From positions 1 through 64,000 of the forward strand of contig JAHLTZ010000030.1 in assembly GCA_025786725.1 (NCBI GenBank): a stretch of DNA of 64,000 bases, given 5' to 3'. The stretch is from Syncephalis fuscata (taxonomy: Eukaryota; Zoopagomycota; Zoopagomycetes; Zoopagales; Piptocephalidaceae). Every line of letters starts with the position of its first letter. Within the stretch, counting starts at the first letter, position 1. The position numbers were made by a program, and so were the translations under genes. The notes under the pieces were generated by a model. It was given only the letters and a program-made list of their open reading frames with translations. It was not told where the DNA came from and made no database searches. Below are positions 48,212 to 59,322 of the stretch, piece by piece.

Positions 48212-48889
48212 TTATGGTGATGAAGAACGAGAACGGCGACGTGATCTGGAATGGCGTTGAGGCGATCGACTACGTCTACGGTCTTTCTTATCGCGCCTAG
48301 AGCGTTGACTGGAACGACGAGAAGATTTACGATATTCATCATCGCTATAATCATAGTAATTTATATCAATAATGTTATTAATTATTAAATAATATTTACC
48401 TTGAAGTATCATCATCACTGCTGCTGCTACTGCTACTGCCACTAGAGTATTTTTTGCCTTTACCATGGCGTTTACGACGTGCTCGACGTTGCCTTCTATC
48501 TTCCTCGCTATCAGTTGATTCAGACGAAGAAGAGGAGGATGAAGATGAAGATGAAGGACTACGCCGTCTTCGTCGCTTATGCCCCGCTGTCTTCTTCTTT
48601 TTCTCAGAACGTTCTTCTTTTTCTTTCTGTGCTTTCTCTATTGCAGCCAATGCTTCAGCCGTTTTCTTTTGCAGTGCCGTCTGCTTCTTGGGTGGTTCTA
48701 TTTTAAGGAAATTGCGGCATTCAAGCGTGAGATGACCTACTGTAGTCTACCAGTTATATCTTTAGCTTTAAACGTCCGTTTTGAACACTTACAACCTCCA
48801 CATTTCTTGCAGGCGCCCGTTTTAATGGATGAGCCGGCATCGGGATTGATGAGACGTTCAAACGCATCAATACCTCGCTGTTGGTCCAT
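48212..48889 (-). CDS. Zinc-knuckle, RS-rich protein (SREK1IP1-like)
   Basis: Three exons (48793..48889, 48400..48739, 48212..48344) give 189 residues. One CCHC knuckle is visible: C27, C30, H35, C40 in GACKKCGGLGHLTLEC, followed by RNFLKIEP. It is completed only when the intron is removed (donor GTAAGT inside GGTT|GTAAGT, acceptor CTACAG). Then come a Lys/Glu-rich helix, a run of serines, an acidic patch and an Arg/Ser-rich tail ending SRSRRRSRSSSP. The arrangement matches animal SREK1-interacting protein 1 (p18SRP), linked to splicing-factor binding; nuclear speckle localisation is inferred from the RS tail. Confidence 0.85.
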
Positions 48890-49151
48890 GATTACAATGA
48901 ATTGCTAAAAAGATGTAAAAATGAATATAATAGAATCGTTAATAATATTCTATAAAACATTAATTATGATAAAACTGTTAATATTTCAATGAGTACAAAA
49001 TATTAAGCTAATTTCAATATTTACAATTAACTAATGATTTATTAATATTATTACTTAAATGAATAGTGCGAGTGTAGTTATATCAAAGTTAACCGATATT
49101 TGTTACCGCGTATTAACTAAATTTTATACCAATAAATAGATGGCTGTTTAT

Positions 49152-50272
49152 CTAATAACATTGACTTTTGTCGTTTAGTACTTCTTTGCTTCGTTCGTAG
49201 ACAGGGAAGAATATACTACAGATGCAAAACCACCATACACTCCGTGGTATAGCACCTGCAAAAAAGGCTTGGCTTAGCGTAAATGCGCCTGGACGTGGCT
49301 GAGCACGTGCCTCAGCTATAATATTACGCGCGGCTCCTAGAACAGTAAGCGATTGTTTAGCCGATGGTTCGGCACCATTTGTTGCCAAACTACTGCGAGT
49401 CATTACCATGACTCGCGTCTTAATAACATCAAACGGTGTAGTAAGAAATCCAGCCATAGCACCGCTTACTCCACCAAATAGCGTACTAGCCATTGTGGGC
49501 ACGCCACTTGCATCGCCATCCTTGTGCTGTTGTCCGCCAAGAGGACGCCAGCCACGCTGATGTGCAAGTTTAAAGTTTTCGTAAGTAGTAAATAGGATAA
49601 CCATGAATGGTACATCGCGTAGTGTGGTGGACCAAAAACCGCGGAATAAACCGCCAACACCCTCTGCTTTAAGCACTTGCTCAACGACTTCACGCGACGA
49701 TGAAGCTGTGCCTGCCTGCAAGCGCGTCGTTACTACTTCACGTGGTACTTTAGCAACGCTAGATGCAAGATCGCCAATGGTGGCGGCCATTGCTGAAGCC
49801 GGTACTTGTGATAGTTGTGGCATCCAATCTGGTACGGGTTTACTATGCGGCGATGTCGGCGGAAGGTGCATCAGATAGCCTTTGGCAAGTTCATAAGTTG
49901 CTAAACGCAACGCTCCCTATTGAATACAAATGCGAATGTAAATACTACAGTCTAATAGCACTTATTTCACTTACCTGCGGTGCTGCTCCACTTACACTTG
50001 CGACAAATCCTTTACTTAGCACCGAAAACATCTCCTTGGTAAAAAGTCCTTTTATCGGCTGTGGTGTCGCCGATGTTACAACTGCCGCTTGTATTCGTGT
50101 TTTGAATGTATCCAATGGATGCATGATGGCATAAGCTAGCGCCAATGCAATACCACCAGATGCAAAATTGTCTAACCATCGTATCGGCCAGTTGGTCAGC
50201 TATTGTGGCTACTTGTTTAATATACTAAGCAAAACTACCTACTTCTATACAATTGTGGTCGTGTAAGACCAT
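49152..50272 (-). CDS. Mitochondrial carrier family protein (SAM-carrier-like)
   Basis: Exons 50243..50272, 49975..50199 and 49152..49916 give 339 residues. Three carrier repeats are visible by their signatures: HPLDTFKTRIQA, VPREVVTTRLQA (second motif with Thr in place of the usual Lys/Arg) and TPFDVIKTRVMV. FRGFWSTTLRDVPFMVILFT and GGVSGAMAGFLTTPFD resemble the S-adenosylmethionine carrier branch more than the ADP/ATP one, but substrate assignment is tentative. The 5' end is uncertain: the phase of the first intron fits a short first exon starting at the ATG at 50272, whereas a longer, protein-like frame starting MASTPLILPSQS at 50390 is out of phase by one base at the only good donor, so a one-base error is possible there. 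Confidence 0.85.
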
Positions 50273-50390
50273 TTGGTAAACCGCTAGACATCACTTGTTC
50301 TAGTTGAGGTTTAAATGACACGATAGCATCTTTAGTTTTCACAGCTGACGGCACTGACTGCGACGGCAATATCAAAGGCGTAGAAGCCAT

Positions 50391-51005
50391 ACTTTAAAAT
50401 ATATAAAAGAGGAATTCAAACTATGTAATAAAACGAACTGCAAATGGTTTTGTTTTTTAACAAACAAAAGCGATGATCAATCACTGTTACCATCTTAACT
50501 TGTTATTACCATATTTAGAACAATAAATTATTTGGTTCCCACATTAAGAATCATAGCTGTATATATTTGCCATATTCCAGGCGTTTTTTACTTGTGCAAA
50601 ATGTGGTTATACAACTAATTAATTTCTATTATCAATAAAAAATATCCAAGACCTTCTTACATCATTACACACATTATATTTTATAGCTGCATCACAGTTA
50701 ATTGCTATTATTATGCTTGTTATTGTAACGATTGTTACTAGGTAGCACTTATTATGGTTTTATTACAATTGTATCTACAATGATGAGTATTTGATGCCTG
50801 ATGTCATTCACCACCCACCATTATGTTCAATAGGTTGGATGTTATTAAATACTAGCCATTTGATCACCAAAGTGTATTAAATTATTATTGTTGTTATTTA
50901 CTTGTAAAAGACAAGATTAAATATTACTGTCTAAATAAAACAATAAAATCAGTTTAATTCGTTTATTGGTCTAAATTTAGTTATTACATGGTAACAGATA
51001 TTGTG
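50391..51005. other. Intergenic region with a solitary element end
   Basis: At 50765-50885 a reversed copy of the inverted-repeat element end is recognisable (CTACAATGATGAGTATTTGAT, then ATGTTCAATAGGTTGGATG). No partner end lies nearby. The rest is AT-rich and non-coding. Confidence 0.55.
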
Positions 51006-52430
51006 TTAGTATACATTCTTTTGTTGATGCTTTAGTTTTGCCGTGTTCATGTATTGCAGTCGATCCTTTAGTCTTTGCAGTAAAGGAATAATATACTCTG
51101 GCCGCGGTATATATTTATAATGTATTGCGCGTCGCAACACACTATAAAACCGTGGCTTGTCGCCAATGGCCGAAAATTCTTCCATTAATCGCCCATAGGT
51201 ACGAGCAGGTAAATTTGGTAGCTGCGAACTAATTCGATCGGCCAGCACTAGATCGATGGATATAATACGACGAATAACTGCATCGGCTGCATAAGGTAGA
51301 CAAGGAACAAGTCTTTTGTTCATCTGATTTAACACGTGGCATAGCGAAGTAAGACTACCACAAGCTGCATGTCCAACTACAAGAGCTGCCCAAGCTTCTG
51401 GCGGCCAGTCTATGCCAGTCTTGCGCATACGACCCAGTATGTGCTCTGTCGCTTGAAGCCATGTAGTCTGAGATGGGTCATAGGTATATTCTGGAATATA
51501 TTTGCGCGCCTTTCTCCGTTTTCGCTCATAGTTAGTTATAGGGGTCAGATCATACTGCGTCAATTTGTTGCTTTGTAAATAATCTTCAATATCAAGCCAG
51601 TCCGATGTACGAGTGGCCATTCTTAGCATGACTGTAAATCCAAGAGCATCAGGGCAAAGACCAATGGCATATATTCTTGCCCATAGATTGCATACTGTGG
51701 ACCAGTCTTTTGAGTAGCATGCTTTCCACATCACTAACTGATAGTCTGAAATATTAGGAGGCAATCCACATAAATGCATATCCTCTAAGATCGATAGCGT
51801 ATTAGCAACAGAAATGTCAGCACTAGTCGAAAACAAACGAAATAAATAGCGAAAGTCTCGCCTACGTAGCTGGGCCTGTAGCTGGTTTGGCCGCAATAAT
51901 CGATAAGTATCAAATATACGCTTAGGCTCTTCGCTACGAGCAATAAGTGTGTAAAATTTGGCCAATAGTTGTAAAGACGAGTTTGCTATTTCGTAGTCTG
52001 TTTCTATAACCGAAGCCAATTTAGCTAGTACCAATGGCGGCTGTCCACTACAGGTAGCAGCTACTGGTTGTTTACAGCTTAATTTCTTATAGGTCACTGC
52101 ACGCTTGGACCAGTCTCGGCAAAGTATATAGTCATACATACAGCGGTTATTAGAATAATTAGCCTCCACGGATACGTATTGCTTTCTTGGCCGTGCCATA
52201 TTCACAGCTTTCACTTTACATCGGTCAATTTTTAAATTTCCATTAATTGGCTTATTTTGAAAATTGGTCGTTAAATTATTGTTGGATACTGCTATCGGCT
52301 GATCAGTTACTATTAATGAACTAATTGTCCGTCGACTACAGATCTGCCGGCTACTGCCAATCGCTTGTCGTAAATAGCGTAAAGTTGCGTTGGATGGTAC
52401 AAATACGCAGTGAATCCCTTGTGGCCGCAT
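51006..52430 (-). CDS. Pentatricopeptide-like (PPR) mitochondrial protein
   Basis: Single-exon frame of 474 residues from the ATG at 52430. The N-terminal 50 residues are basic with Ser/Arg and lack acidic residues, as expected for a mitochondrial targeting sequence (for example ATLRYLRQAIGSSRQICSRR). The body is all-helical with 35-residue-spaced motifs: TLSILEDMHLCGLPPNISDY, WSTVCNLWARIYAIGLCPDA, EHILGRMRKTGIDWPPEAW and LCHVLNQMNKRLVPCLPYA. These follow the PPR pattern (helix A, helix B, then G-x-x-P-D/N). Fungal relatives act on mitochondrial transcripts or the mitoribosome; the specific target cannot be told. The lack of introns is notable in this region. Confidence 0.75.
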   Translation of the reverse strand: MRPQGIHCVFVPSNATLRYLRQAIGSSRQICSRRTISSLIVTDQPIAVSNNNLTTNFQNKPINGNLKIDRCKVKAVNMARPRKQYVSVEANYSNNRCMYDYILCRDWSKRAVTYKKLSCKQPVAATCSGQPPLVLAKLASVIETDYEIANSSLQLLAKFYTLIARSEEPKRIFDTYRLLRPNQLQAQLRRRDFRYLFRLFSTSADISVANTLSILEDMHLCGLPPNISDYQLVMWKACYSKDWSTVCNLWARIYAIGLCPDALGFTVMLRMATRTSDWLDIEDYLQSNKLTQYDLTPITNYERKRRKARKYIPEYTYDPSQTTWLQATEHILGRMRKTGIDWPPEAWAALVVGHAACGSLTSLCHVLNQMNKRLVPCLPYAADAVIRRIISIDLVLADRISSQLPNLPARTYGRLMEEFSAIGDKPRFYSVLRRAIHYKYIPRPEYIIPLLQRLKDRLQYMNTAKLKHQQKNVY

Positions 52431-52809
52431 TAGCTAATAGTCCAAGCGCAGCAAGGATGCAGCGACAATTAAACAACAGCCGTTTTGGTATTCGGCTCAT
52501 AAACAACGAGAATCGTAGCAATGTTTGTATAGACTAGCCGATTAGAATAAATACCACTTTACAGAACAGAATCACCTGCCAAAGTAAAGATCTATACCTA
52601 CGCAATCTTTCAATGGCACCGTCAAAGGTGATTCAATAAAAATGTAAAACACACAAATCGATTAAACACTTGTAGTTAAATATCTATTTGTTAGTTGCGC
52701 CCAATCAACGTTTATTAATCCAATTGATTCGCAGCTAAAACATAATGCTTTGTGATTAAAAACGGCGCTATTTTAAGCCGCGACTGCTCTACGCTTTCTT
52801 CTTTGCAGT
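52431..52809. other. Intergenic region
   Basis: Upstream of the PPR-like gene; non-coding. A 70-residue plus frame (52325-52537) overlaps the PPR start antisense and is rejected. Confidence 0.4.
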
Positions 52810-53022
52810 TTATACACCACCACCATCATCCTTATTAAATAACTTTTTTTTCGCACCCACCCTTTCCTTATTCATTAGAATCGTGCCTGTACCATCATTA
52901 TTGGCAAATAACAATCTTGAATATATATAATTGCTATTGCTATTGCTATTGTGGCCGGTAAAATTGGATTGGTCATAGTCCTGCTGTAAACGATCGGTTA
53001 GCATTGACGCCTTTGACCTCAT
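52810..53022 (-). CDS. Small basic protein of 70 residues, unknown
   Basis: Open frame from the ATG at 53022 (MRSKASMLTDRLQQDYDQS), with a short Asn/Ser alternation (NSNSNSN), then YIYSRLLFANNDGTGTILMN and a basic Gly-ended tail. No family recognised. It deserves listing because it lies head-to-head with the gene at 53499 across a GC-richer, motif-dense promoter, and because its composition is not simply repeat-driven. Could be chance. Confidence 0.4.
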   Translation of the reverse strand: MRSKASMLTDRLQQDYDQSNFTGHNSNSNSNYIYSRLLFANNDGTGTILMNKERVGAKKKLFNKDDGGGV

Positions 53023-53039
53023 CAATCAGTTCCAATTCC

Positions 53040-53140
53040 ACATATGCGTCTTTTGACAGTTATCACGTGACATTCCCGTGATTTCACACGTATTTCCGCG
53101 TTAAAAGCGCGCTAAATACGCGCAGATCACGTGACTTTTG
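53040..53140. promoter_or_regulatory. Bidirectional promoter with paired CACGTG and GCGCGC-type boxes
   Basis: Two identical ATCACGTGAC decamers (CACGTG cores at 53064-53069 and 53128-53133) flank TTTCCGCG, AGCGCGC and ACGCGC. CACGTG with flanking T and A is the binding sequence of bHLH factors of the Cbf1 type; ACGCG-like cores resemble G1/S (MBF-type) boxes. The region sits between divergent genes. Binding is inferred from motif knowledge only. Confidence 0.45.
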
Positions 53141-53498
53141 ATTAGTTTCCACCTTCCCTTTCTTCTTGTTCTGGAATGCACTTCCTTTTCATTATTACTC
53201 TGCGCACAAGCCATTTCAATCAACAAACGCTGCTTACTTCTTTCACTTCTTGCTAGCCTTCTTCTTAAACGCCTGTCTTAAATTTGTTGCCAGGCTTTTT
53301 TAGCATTTGTTGTTGTAGAACAATACTCAGTGCTATTCATACTAGACTATAGCCATTGAATAGTCGAGTATAGACTCTTTAACGAACGACCTATTTCTTC
53401 TCCAAGTACTGTCCTTTTGTGCAGTCTTATTCGTAACTTGCTATATCATTAGCAGCACTAGCTTCATTGTTGGCAGTTGGCGACTTTGTATTGCCAAC

Positions 53499-54479
53499 AT
53501 GGACCGACTTTCATATCGTGCTAGTGCATCGTCTTCCTATGACAGACAGCACTATGCATACAGTGCTGGTAGTAGTACTCAGCACGTTTTTGATCGTGTA
53601 ATAGCACATACACCAACTGTGGGCAGTCTATTACGTAATCAGATGATTGTAGATGAGTATGACTTGTATGGAGAGCATCCTTCGCTACTGTCTTCGGAAC
53701 TTACCGATGATGATGATCACTATATTAGCGACGAGGCCGAGGAAGAGGCTAATAAAGAAAACATTGAGCCTGCAAAGGCTACGCCTTCACAAGCTGCGCC
53801 CCCTACTAGACTGCCACGGCTATCAGATGTACCAGAACTAATGGCAATGTATCGACGTACCAACCGAGCTCATAGTACCCGTGTACCATCTAGTACACGG
53901 CCTGCAACTCGTCGAGTAGTACCAGCACGTCCACAGCCTGCAACTCGTCGACAAGAATCAACGCGTCCACAGCCTGCAACTCGGCAGGTAGAACCGGCAC
54001 ATCCACAACCAGTAATCCGTCGACAAGAACCAATCATTATGGAGGACGATATTTTTACACAAGTATCACCATCTTTATATGCGGAAACTCGTCCTACAAC
54101 TCCATGCCAACAGTCACATGCTGTTGCTATGCATATTCCACCTGTAACTTGTCCGGTGTACGATCATCCATCACAACACCAGTCAACATCGACCAGTTCC
54201 TCGTCCATGAATGTTGACAACGAAAGTTGCAGTGACGAATGTTACGACATTGACTACGATGCCGATGTATCTTGGAATAGCAGTGGCGGCGTTATAGATC
54301 AACGCCACTTGCAATACAATTTCAACCGCAGGATTGAAGCAGATTTATTCGACACTATTTCTGATACAGAAAATAATGAGCCGTCACGGTCCAATAAGCG
54401 TCGCCGCACTCACGACCACAATGGGTCACGAAGTCAAGTGGCAACTCGACGAAATCCACGCCGAGTTCCAATTGCTTAA
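53499..54479 (+). CDS. Disordered protein with KEN box and PQPATRRQE repeats, unknown
   Basis: Single exon, 326 residues, ATG at 53499. No folded domain is evident. Visible features: an acidic stretch (TDDDDHYISDEAEEE) followed by ANKENIEPA, a perfect KEN degron; RLPRLSDVP, a possible RxxL destruction box; four diverged copies of an Arg/Pro repeat (TRPATRR, RPQPATRRQE and similar) at about residues 131-177; Ser/Asp-rich C-terminal region; and a basic NKRRRTHD nuclear-signal-like motif. Degrons plus a G1/S-like promoter suggest a cell-cycle-regulated nuclear protein degraded by the APC/C. That is inference. Confidence 0.7.
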   Translation: MDRLSYRASASSSYDRQHYAYSAGSSTQHVFDRVIAHTPTVGSLLRNQMIVDEYDLYGEHPSLLSSELTDDDDHYISDEAEEEANKENIEPAKATPSQAAPPTRLPRLSDVPELMAMYRRTNRAHSTRVPSSTRPATRRVVPARPQPATRRQESTRPQPATRQVEPAHPQPVIRRQEPIIMEDDIFTQVSPSLYAETRPTTPCQQSHAVAMHIPPVTCPVYDHPSQHQSTSTSSSSMNVDNESCSDECYDIDYDADVSWNSSGGVIDQRHLQYNFNRRIEADLFDTISDTENNEPSRSNKRRRTHDHNGSRSQVATRRNPRRVPIA

Positions 54480-55862
54480 GTTGGTATAATCACAATACCA
54501 CATCACCAACGGTGCTGATCTGTTTTATAATCACTGTTTGCATATTGTTACACTTTTTATTTGCTTGTTTTTTTTATTTGACGTTTAAAATGTACAAAAA
54601 AATACATTCTGACGTTTATTTCACTGTTTATAATCTTTTTTAATTTTTTTTCATTGCTACAACAGTATGTACTTTAAATGGTGATTAGCTTTTCTTTTCC
54701 ATTTCTATTGCATCTTATCAACATGGCATCGTTGTTTGCTTTTAAATAAATAGTTTATATCGGTGATTATAGTTGCAAATATGCAGTGTTTTAATTATTG
54801 TCTAGCTATTTTGGTATATTAATATAACTTATAATATAATGAACTCGATTTGGTTTTATTTTACGTTAACTCCCACATTTGAGTCAAAGCAAAATTTGTT
54901 TCAATAGAAGTCATACTGTTATGCACAACAAGCATAGGTATAATGTTCATTACTACTTTGCAATTCACAGGGCCTATCATTTTTGCTGTTGGCTATGCGT
55001 AGAAAGATTGATCGAATATTAATAGAAGCCTTATGGCTGCAATTCCATGGCATTCCGCATTTGCTGTTGTTATATCTACGTACAGTGTGGATTATTGCAT
55101 CTGAGTGGTCTTTTTTATTTTCTAATATTCTAATATTGCATTTTGAGCATATTTGCGATGTAAAATCAATATTAATATAATTATTATAAATGTTGTTTAT
55201 TAAACAGCTACTTCCCTTATAGCTAATCTGACTAAGTAAAAGACATTTTGAACAATTAATATCCTAATTATAATATATATATATATGTTAAAGTAATAAT
55301 AAAGATAACTAATTAATTACATTATTGTATTGATAATTACACATGAATCAATTAATGTTGGATGTAATATTATACATGTTATAGTAATGAGTAAATGTTT
55401 AATTGTATTTAAAAGTAAAGGAGTGAAGTAAGTAAATATAAATGTAGGAATCAACATACAATAACTTATATATACTAATTAATAGACTCATGTAATTTAG
55501 TGTCAAAAGACCAAAATTGACATCCTTTACTTGATTGAACTACACATTTGTTGTTCTATTAAACATGGTGATAAATGGCGAGTGACATTAAATAATCAAA
55601 TTGTAATGCTTTGAATACTTTATAACAATAATAATATGGATCAACATTTATTTATTGCTATAATTTATTTATTAGTTATACTATAATAATAAATCACAAT
55701 AGTTATTGATATAATATTACTCACCGCTCATTATGATTATATATATTAACATGCACTAGGATATAGTCTGTATGCCATCAAAGCTGTTATATACTTTGAT
55801 TTGCTTAGATTGCTAACATAGTCATTGCACTGACTGCTGTATATGACGAATGTGGTGACCAA
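54480..55862. other. Intergenic region with a decayed inverted-repeat element
   Basis: AT-rich and non-coding. Near 55495-55760 an eroded element is recognisable (TTTAGTGTCAAAAGACC, GTTCTATTAAACATGG, GAGTGACATTAAATAATC, and a reversed end piece ACTCACCGCTCATTATG near 55720). At 55863 the sequence jumps abruptly into the duplicated kinase block. Confidence 0.5.
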
Positions 55863-56947
55863 ATGCTACTAAACTCGCTGCATGCTTTGGTTTGCCATAG
55901 ATCACCACTGCAGTTGTTTTAAAAGTAGTAGTAGATTGCACTTTTAGTACGGCCACTGAATAACATTTCAGTACCATACAGTGCGATCTACTACTGTCGC
56001 TACTGTATATGCTATTACCAGCACGATCTATAGTGGCAATCTATAGCAAATCAAGGCATAAGTAGCTTTGGCAGCATATGGTCGCTACATTCGTCGTACT
56101 GGCAGTTGTGCATATACAATAGCGTAATCTGCAATAATCCATAGCATAAACAAAGTATACAACGAGATTCACAGCATATGCTCAAAATAACATAAAACAA
56201 GCAGGATGCATTACTGTCAATAAAGCTGCCAAAAGCAACGATCAGAGCAAGGAAAGTGATTTGCAAAAAAGGTCAGATTACAAAAGAGCAATGCAAGTAC
56301 ATAGTGTAAAGGTGTTTGTACATAACTAGTAGTCAGTCAACTACTGACACTATTTAATATACATATGAGTGTACAAGTATATGCAATGGATATATGCATC
56401 AAGTGTGAAGAAAGAGAAAGGAAATGTGATGACGTAGATTGTGAGATGTGAGCCTGTCAGTCAATATTTATAAACAGCCGAGTTTAATTCATTAATAAAT
56501 GAGTGTGAAATAATAAAAGTCAATCTACCCAACATGTCGATACATCATAGAATAGATTAATAGTAAATGAATAAATGCATTGAGAATAAAAGCCATTTGA
56601 CACCAAAACTACTCATTATCATAGAACATATACTCAGTATATTAAAAGATCAATTAAATATAATAAAAGTCATTTACACCCAAAAACACTCATTATCATA
56701 GGTGTTTGTCAGTATAATAGCGAATGCATTAAAGAATAAAAGTTAATTAATACTAAAAGTCAGTGTAGTACAATACATATCAACGGTTACTACATTATAA
56801 AGATGAACAATGGCTTACATATTAAATAGAATAAAAATAATAGTATTTATTTATAATATATAAGTAATTAATGTACATACAAGATGAGACAACTATGCAG
56901 TATGATTAGTATTGTGATTTGTATAATTGTTAGTAAGTACTTACCTT
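55863..56947. other. Kinase block 2, 3' flank (duplicate of 23945-25040)
   Basis: Matches the flank of kinase copy 1 with small indels (for example GGCATA-AGTAG against GGCATACAGTAG) and contains the same AGTAGTAGATTGCAC / GTGCGATCTACTACT inverted repeat. No protein-coding frame is supported. Confidence 0.55.
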
Positions 56948-59322
56948 TTATTTAGCATTCTTTTTGCTAAAACGGACCTTGCGAGGTGGCAGACTCCCTT
57001 TGTTTTTGACGCACAATGTCTTGTATTTGGAATAACGGATGCGTTTTGGACTGCGGGTTGGAGGACTAGGTGCTATATGCCGCCGTGTTCCTGTTACCCG
57101 TGGTGGCGATACACGTGCTGGTGCTGGTGCAACAGCTACTGCTGGCGTGACCGGTGGAGCTGTTACCGGTGTAGTAGCTGTTGCTGTTGGTGGTGGAGCT
57201 GTTACTGGTGTAGTAGCTGTTGGTGGTGGTGGCTGTAATGCTGGTGGTGGAGGTGGAGGTGGAGGCGGTGGTGCTGGTGCTGATCCATTGTTGAACCAAG
57301 AACAGTTCAATGCCTGGGCGACGGTATACCGTGTGGTACTATCTAGATCTAGTAATCCTTCCATCAATTGAATGGCTGCAGTGTATTAGTTAATGTTAAT
57401 AAAAAATATATAACTTACCTTGATTACTTAACCCGTTGATTCTTCCCCGGCCAAATGTGGGCGGATTCTGTAGTATACGCCTCATATACATAGATTGGGT
57501 CTTTACTATGCTATATGGGCAGCGTCCTAATTAACAGTATTAAACAGTTAGTATTTGCTTTTGTTTTTGTTTGCACTTACCCAGTAACATCGTATGGAGC
57601 GTTGCTCCCAAGCCCCACATATCGGCGGGCTTTCCATACCCCTTAGCATTCAACAATGCTGAAGGTAGCCGATCTTTGGCCCCAGGCATGCTTTTGATGA
57701 TATCCTCCATATTCTCCCGCCTATTAGTTCCCAAAAGCACCTCAGGTGCCATGTAGGCAACTGTGCCGCAAAAAGTGGTCACAGTTAGTGAAGGAGGGAG
57801 AATGCATGCCATCCCAAAGTCTGTAAATACGACTCTGGGACCCCCCTGGCCACCAAACAACAGCATGTTGTCGGGCTATTTAAATGTTAGCAATAATTAC
57901 AAATATTTAATAAATACTTACTTTGATATCTAAATAACAATAGTAATAATAGTAATAATAGTAATAATAGTGATTAGTGATTATATTAATTAATAGGTTA
58001 ATGTATTTACCACGATGAATGATATTCATGCTATGAAGGTGCTAATAAAATGTTAGTATTTTAATTAATGTTTTATACTAGTACTTACTTGAATACCTTC
58101 AAGCAGCTGTTTAAAGATATATTTTGCTTCCATCTCTGGAAGTGGGGCTTTTGAGACGATGTGATTAATTAGATCACCGCCTGTTGCGTACTCAAGAGAC
58201 AAGTACGTGTTCAGGGCGGTGACCGTACCATCTAAAAAGCCTATTACGCCAGGGTGATTACCCACCGCACGTAATGTGGCGACTTCATTATTGAAGCTTT
58301 TAAGGCCGCTTTCTTTTGATGATACTTTGACCGCAACACGTTCGCCTGTGCTGCGGTCAAATCCCATGTAGACTTGGCCAAAAGCGCCCCTATTATAAAT
58401 AATTAATAGCTAATTAGTTAGTTTAATCTATTACTTACTCTCCAATGGGCTTATCAACAAGCATGAACTTCTGGTTGATTTTCTATAACATTAATAAAAT
58501 AATATTAGCAATATTTAAATATAATTGTAGACTTACCTTTTCGTACTCTTTGCTGTCTTCTATTTTTACAGGCTTATAACGTTTAATGATGTAGATATTA
58601 AACGTTACTGCCACGCATAATTAGAAATAATCATAAATAATCACTTGTCACCTACTATTGTGGCCAGGTATTGTGACAACACAATCGCCGGCAACTCTTC
58701 TTGATCCGATAGCACCCAATTCAATGCCATTAACTAAAATAATTGTTAGTATAATAATTACTATTACTTGCTTAAACTAACCCATTAAAACATCTAGTTC
58801 AATGTTCTAAATCACTAGTTAGTATTAATAATGTTAAATGCCCATTTACTTACTTTGAATGTAATAAAACCATTCGACTATAATAATTCATAATTAGTAC
58901 CCGTTTATCAATGCAAATATTATACTTACTACTAAAAATTTAAAGCATTTGGCTGGCACGGAGTTTGTAGCTAAAGGGCAGTTGCTATTTAAAATGCTTA
59001 TAATGTTAAATTATTGTTTTATCTATTATCTTATATACTTACCAGCCTCCACCAGCTCCAACGGTGTAGTTTCTATTTTTTATTAACAGAATTTCTAAAT
59101 AAACACTAGTTAGATATATTTATACTTAGTATTGTTTAACTTACTTTTAGATCCTGCTTCATGGATTCTAGCCCATGCAATGGTGTTAGCACGCATGGGC
59201 ATAGACAGAGTGTTCCAGATTTCCGGAACGTTATAAAACATCAAATCCTCATCACTTAGAAGATTTAATGGCTGTTGAACAGCAACAGCAGCTGGAGCAG
59301 TTGGGGCGGAAGTAGAAGACAT
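56948..59322 (-). CDS. FHA-domain checkpoint kinase (Chk2/Rad53/Cds1 type), intact
   Basis: Fourteen exons: 59145..59322, 59043..59094, 58930..58984, 58854..58877, 58782..58806, 58656..58733, 58537..58607, 58439..58482, 58089..58389, 58011..58041, 57922..57929, 57581..57875, 57419..57526, 56948..57375; 565 residues, all phases consistent. An FHA domain lies at about 50-140 (W50ARIH; NYTVGAGGGC; VSNGFITF; MVNGIELG). The kinase domain runs about 162-423: G-loop GEGAFGQV (175-182), Lys197, Glu211, HRDIKPDN (285-292), DFG (308-310), MAPE (331-334). The C-tail has 11 prolines, PPPT/PVTAPP repeats and a basic end. Transduces DNA-damage signals in relatives. The FHA glycine-arginine and serine-histidine positions are atypical, so phosphothreonine binding may be weak. 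An 8-nt microexon encodes IK of the catalytic loop. Lies in a 7.5-kb tandem unit; the other copy (25041..27403) is broken. Confidence 0.9.

Noticed and set aside
48454-48908. Overlapping plus frames rich in Ser and Phe
   Set aside because: Antisense of the Lys/Ser/Arg-rich zinc-knuckle protein, whose splice sites and CCHC motif are clear.
49763-50134. 123-residue plus frame
   Set aside because: Antisense to the mitochondrial carrier and bridging its intron.
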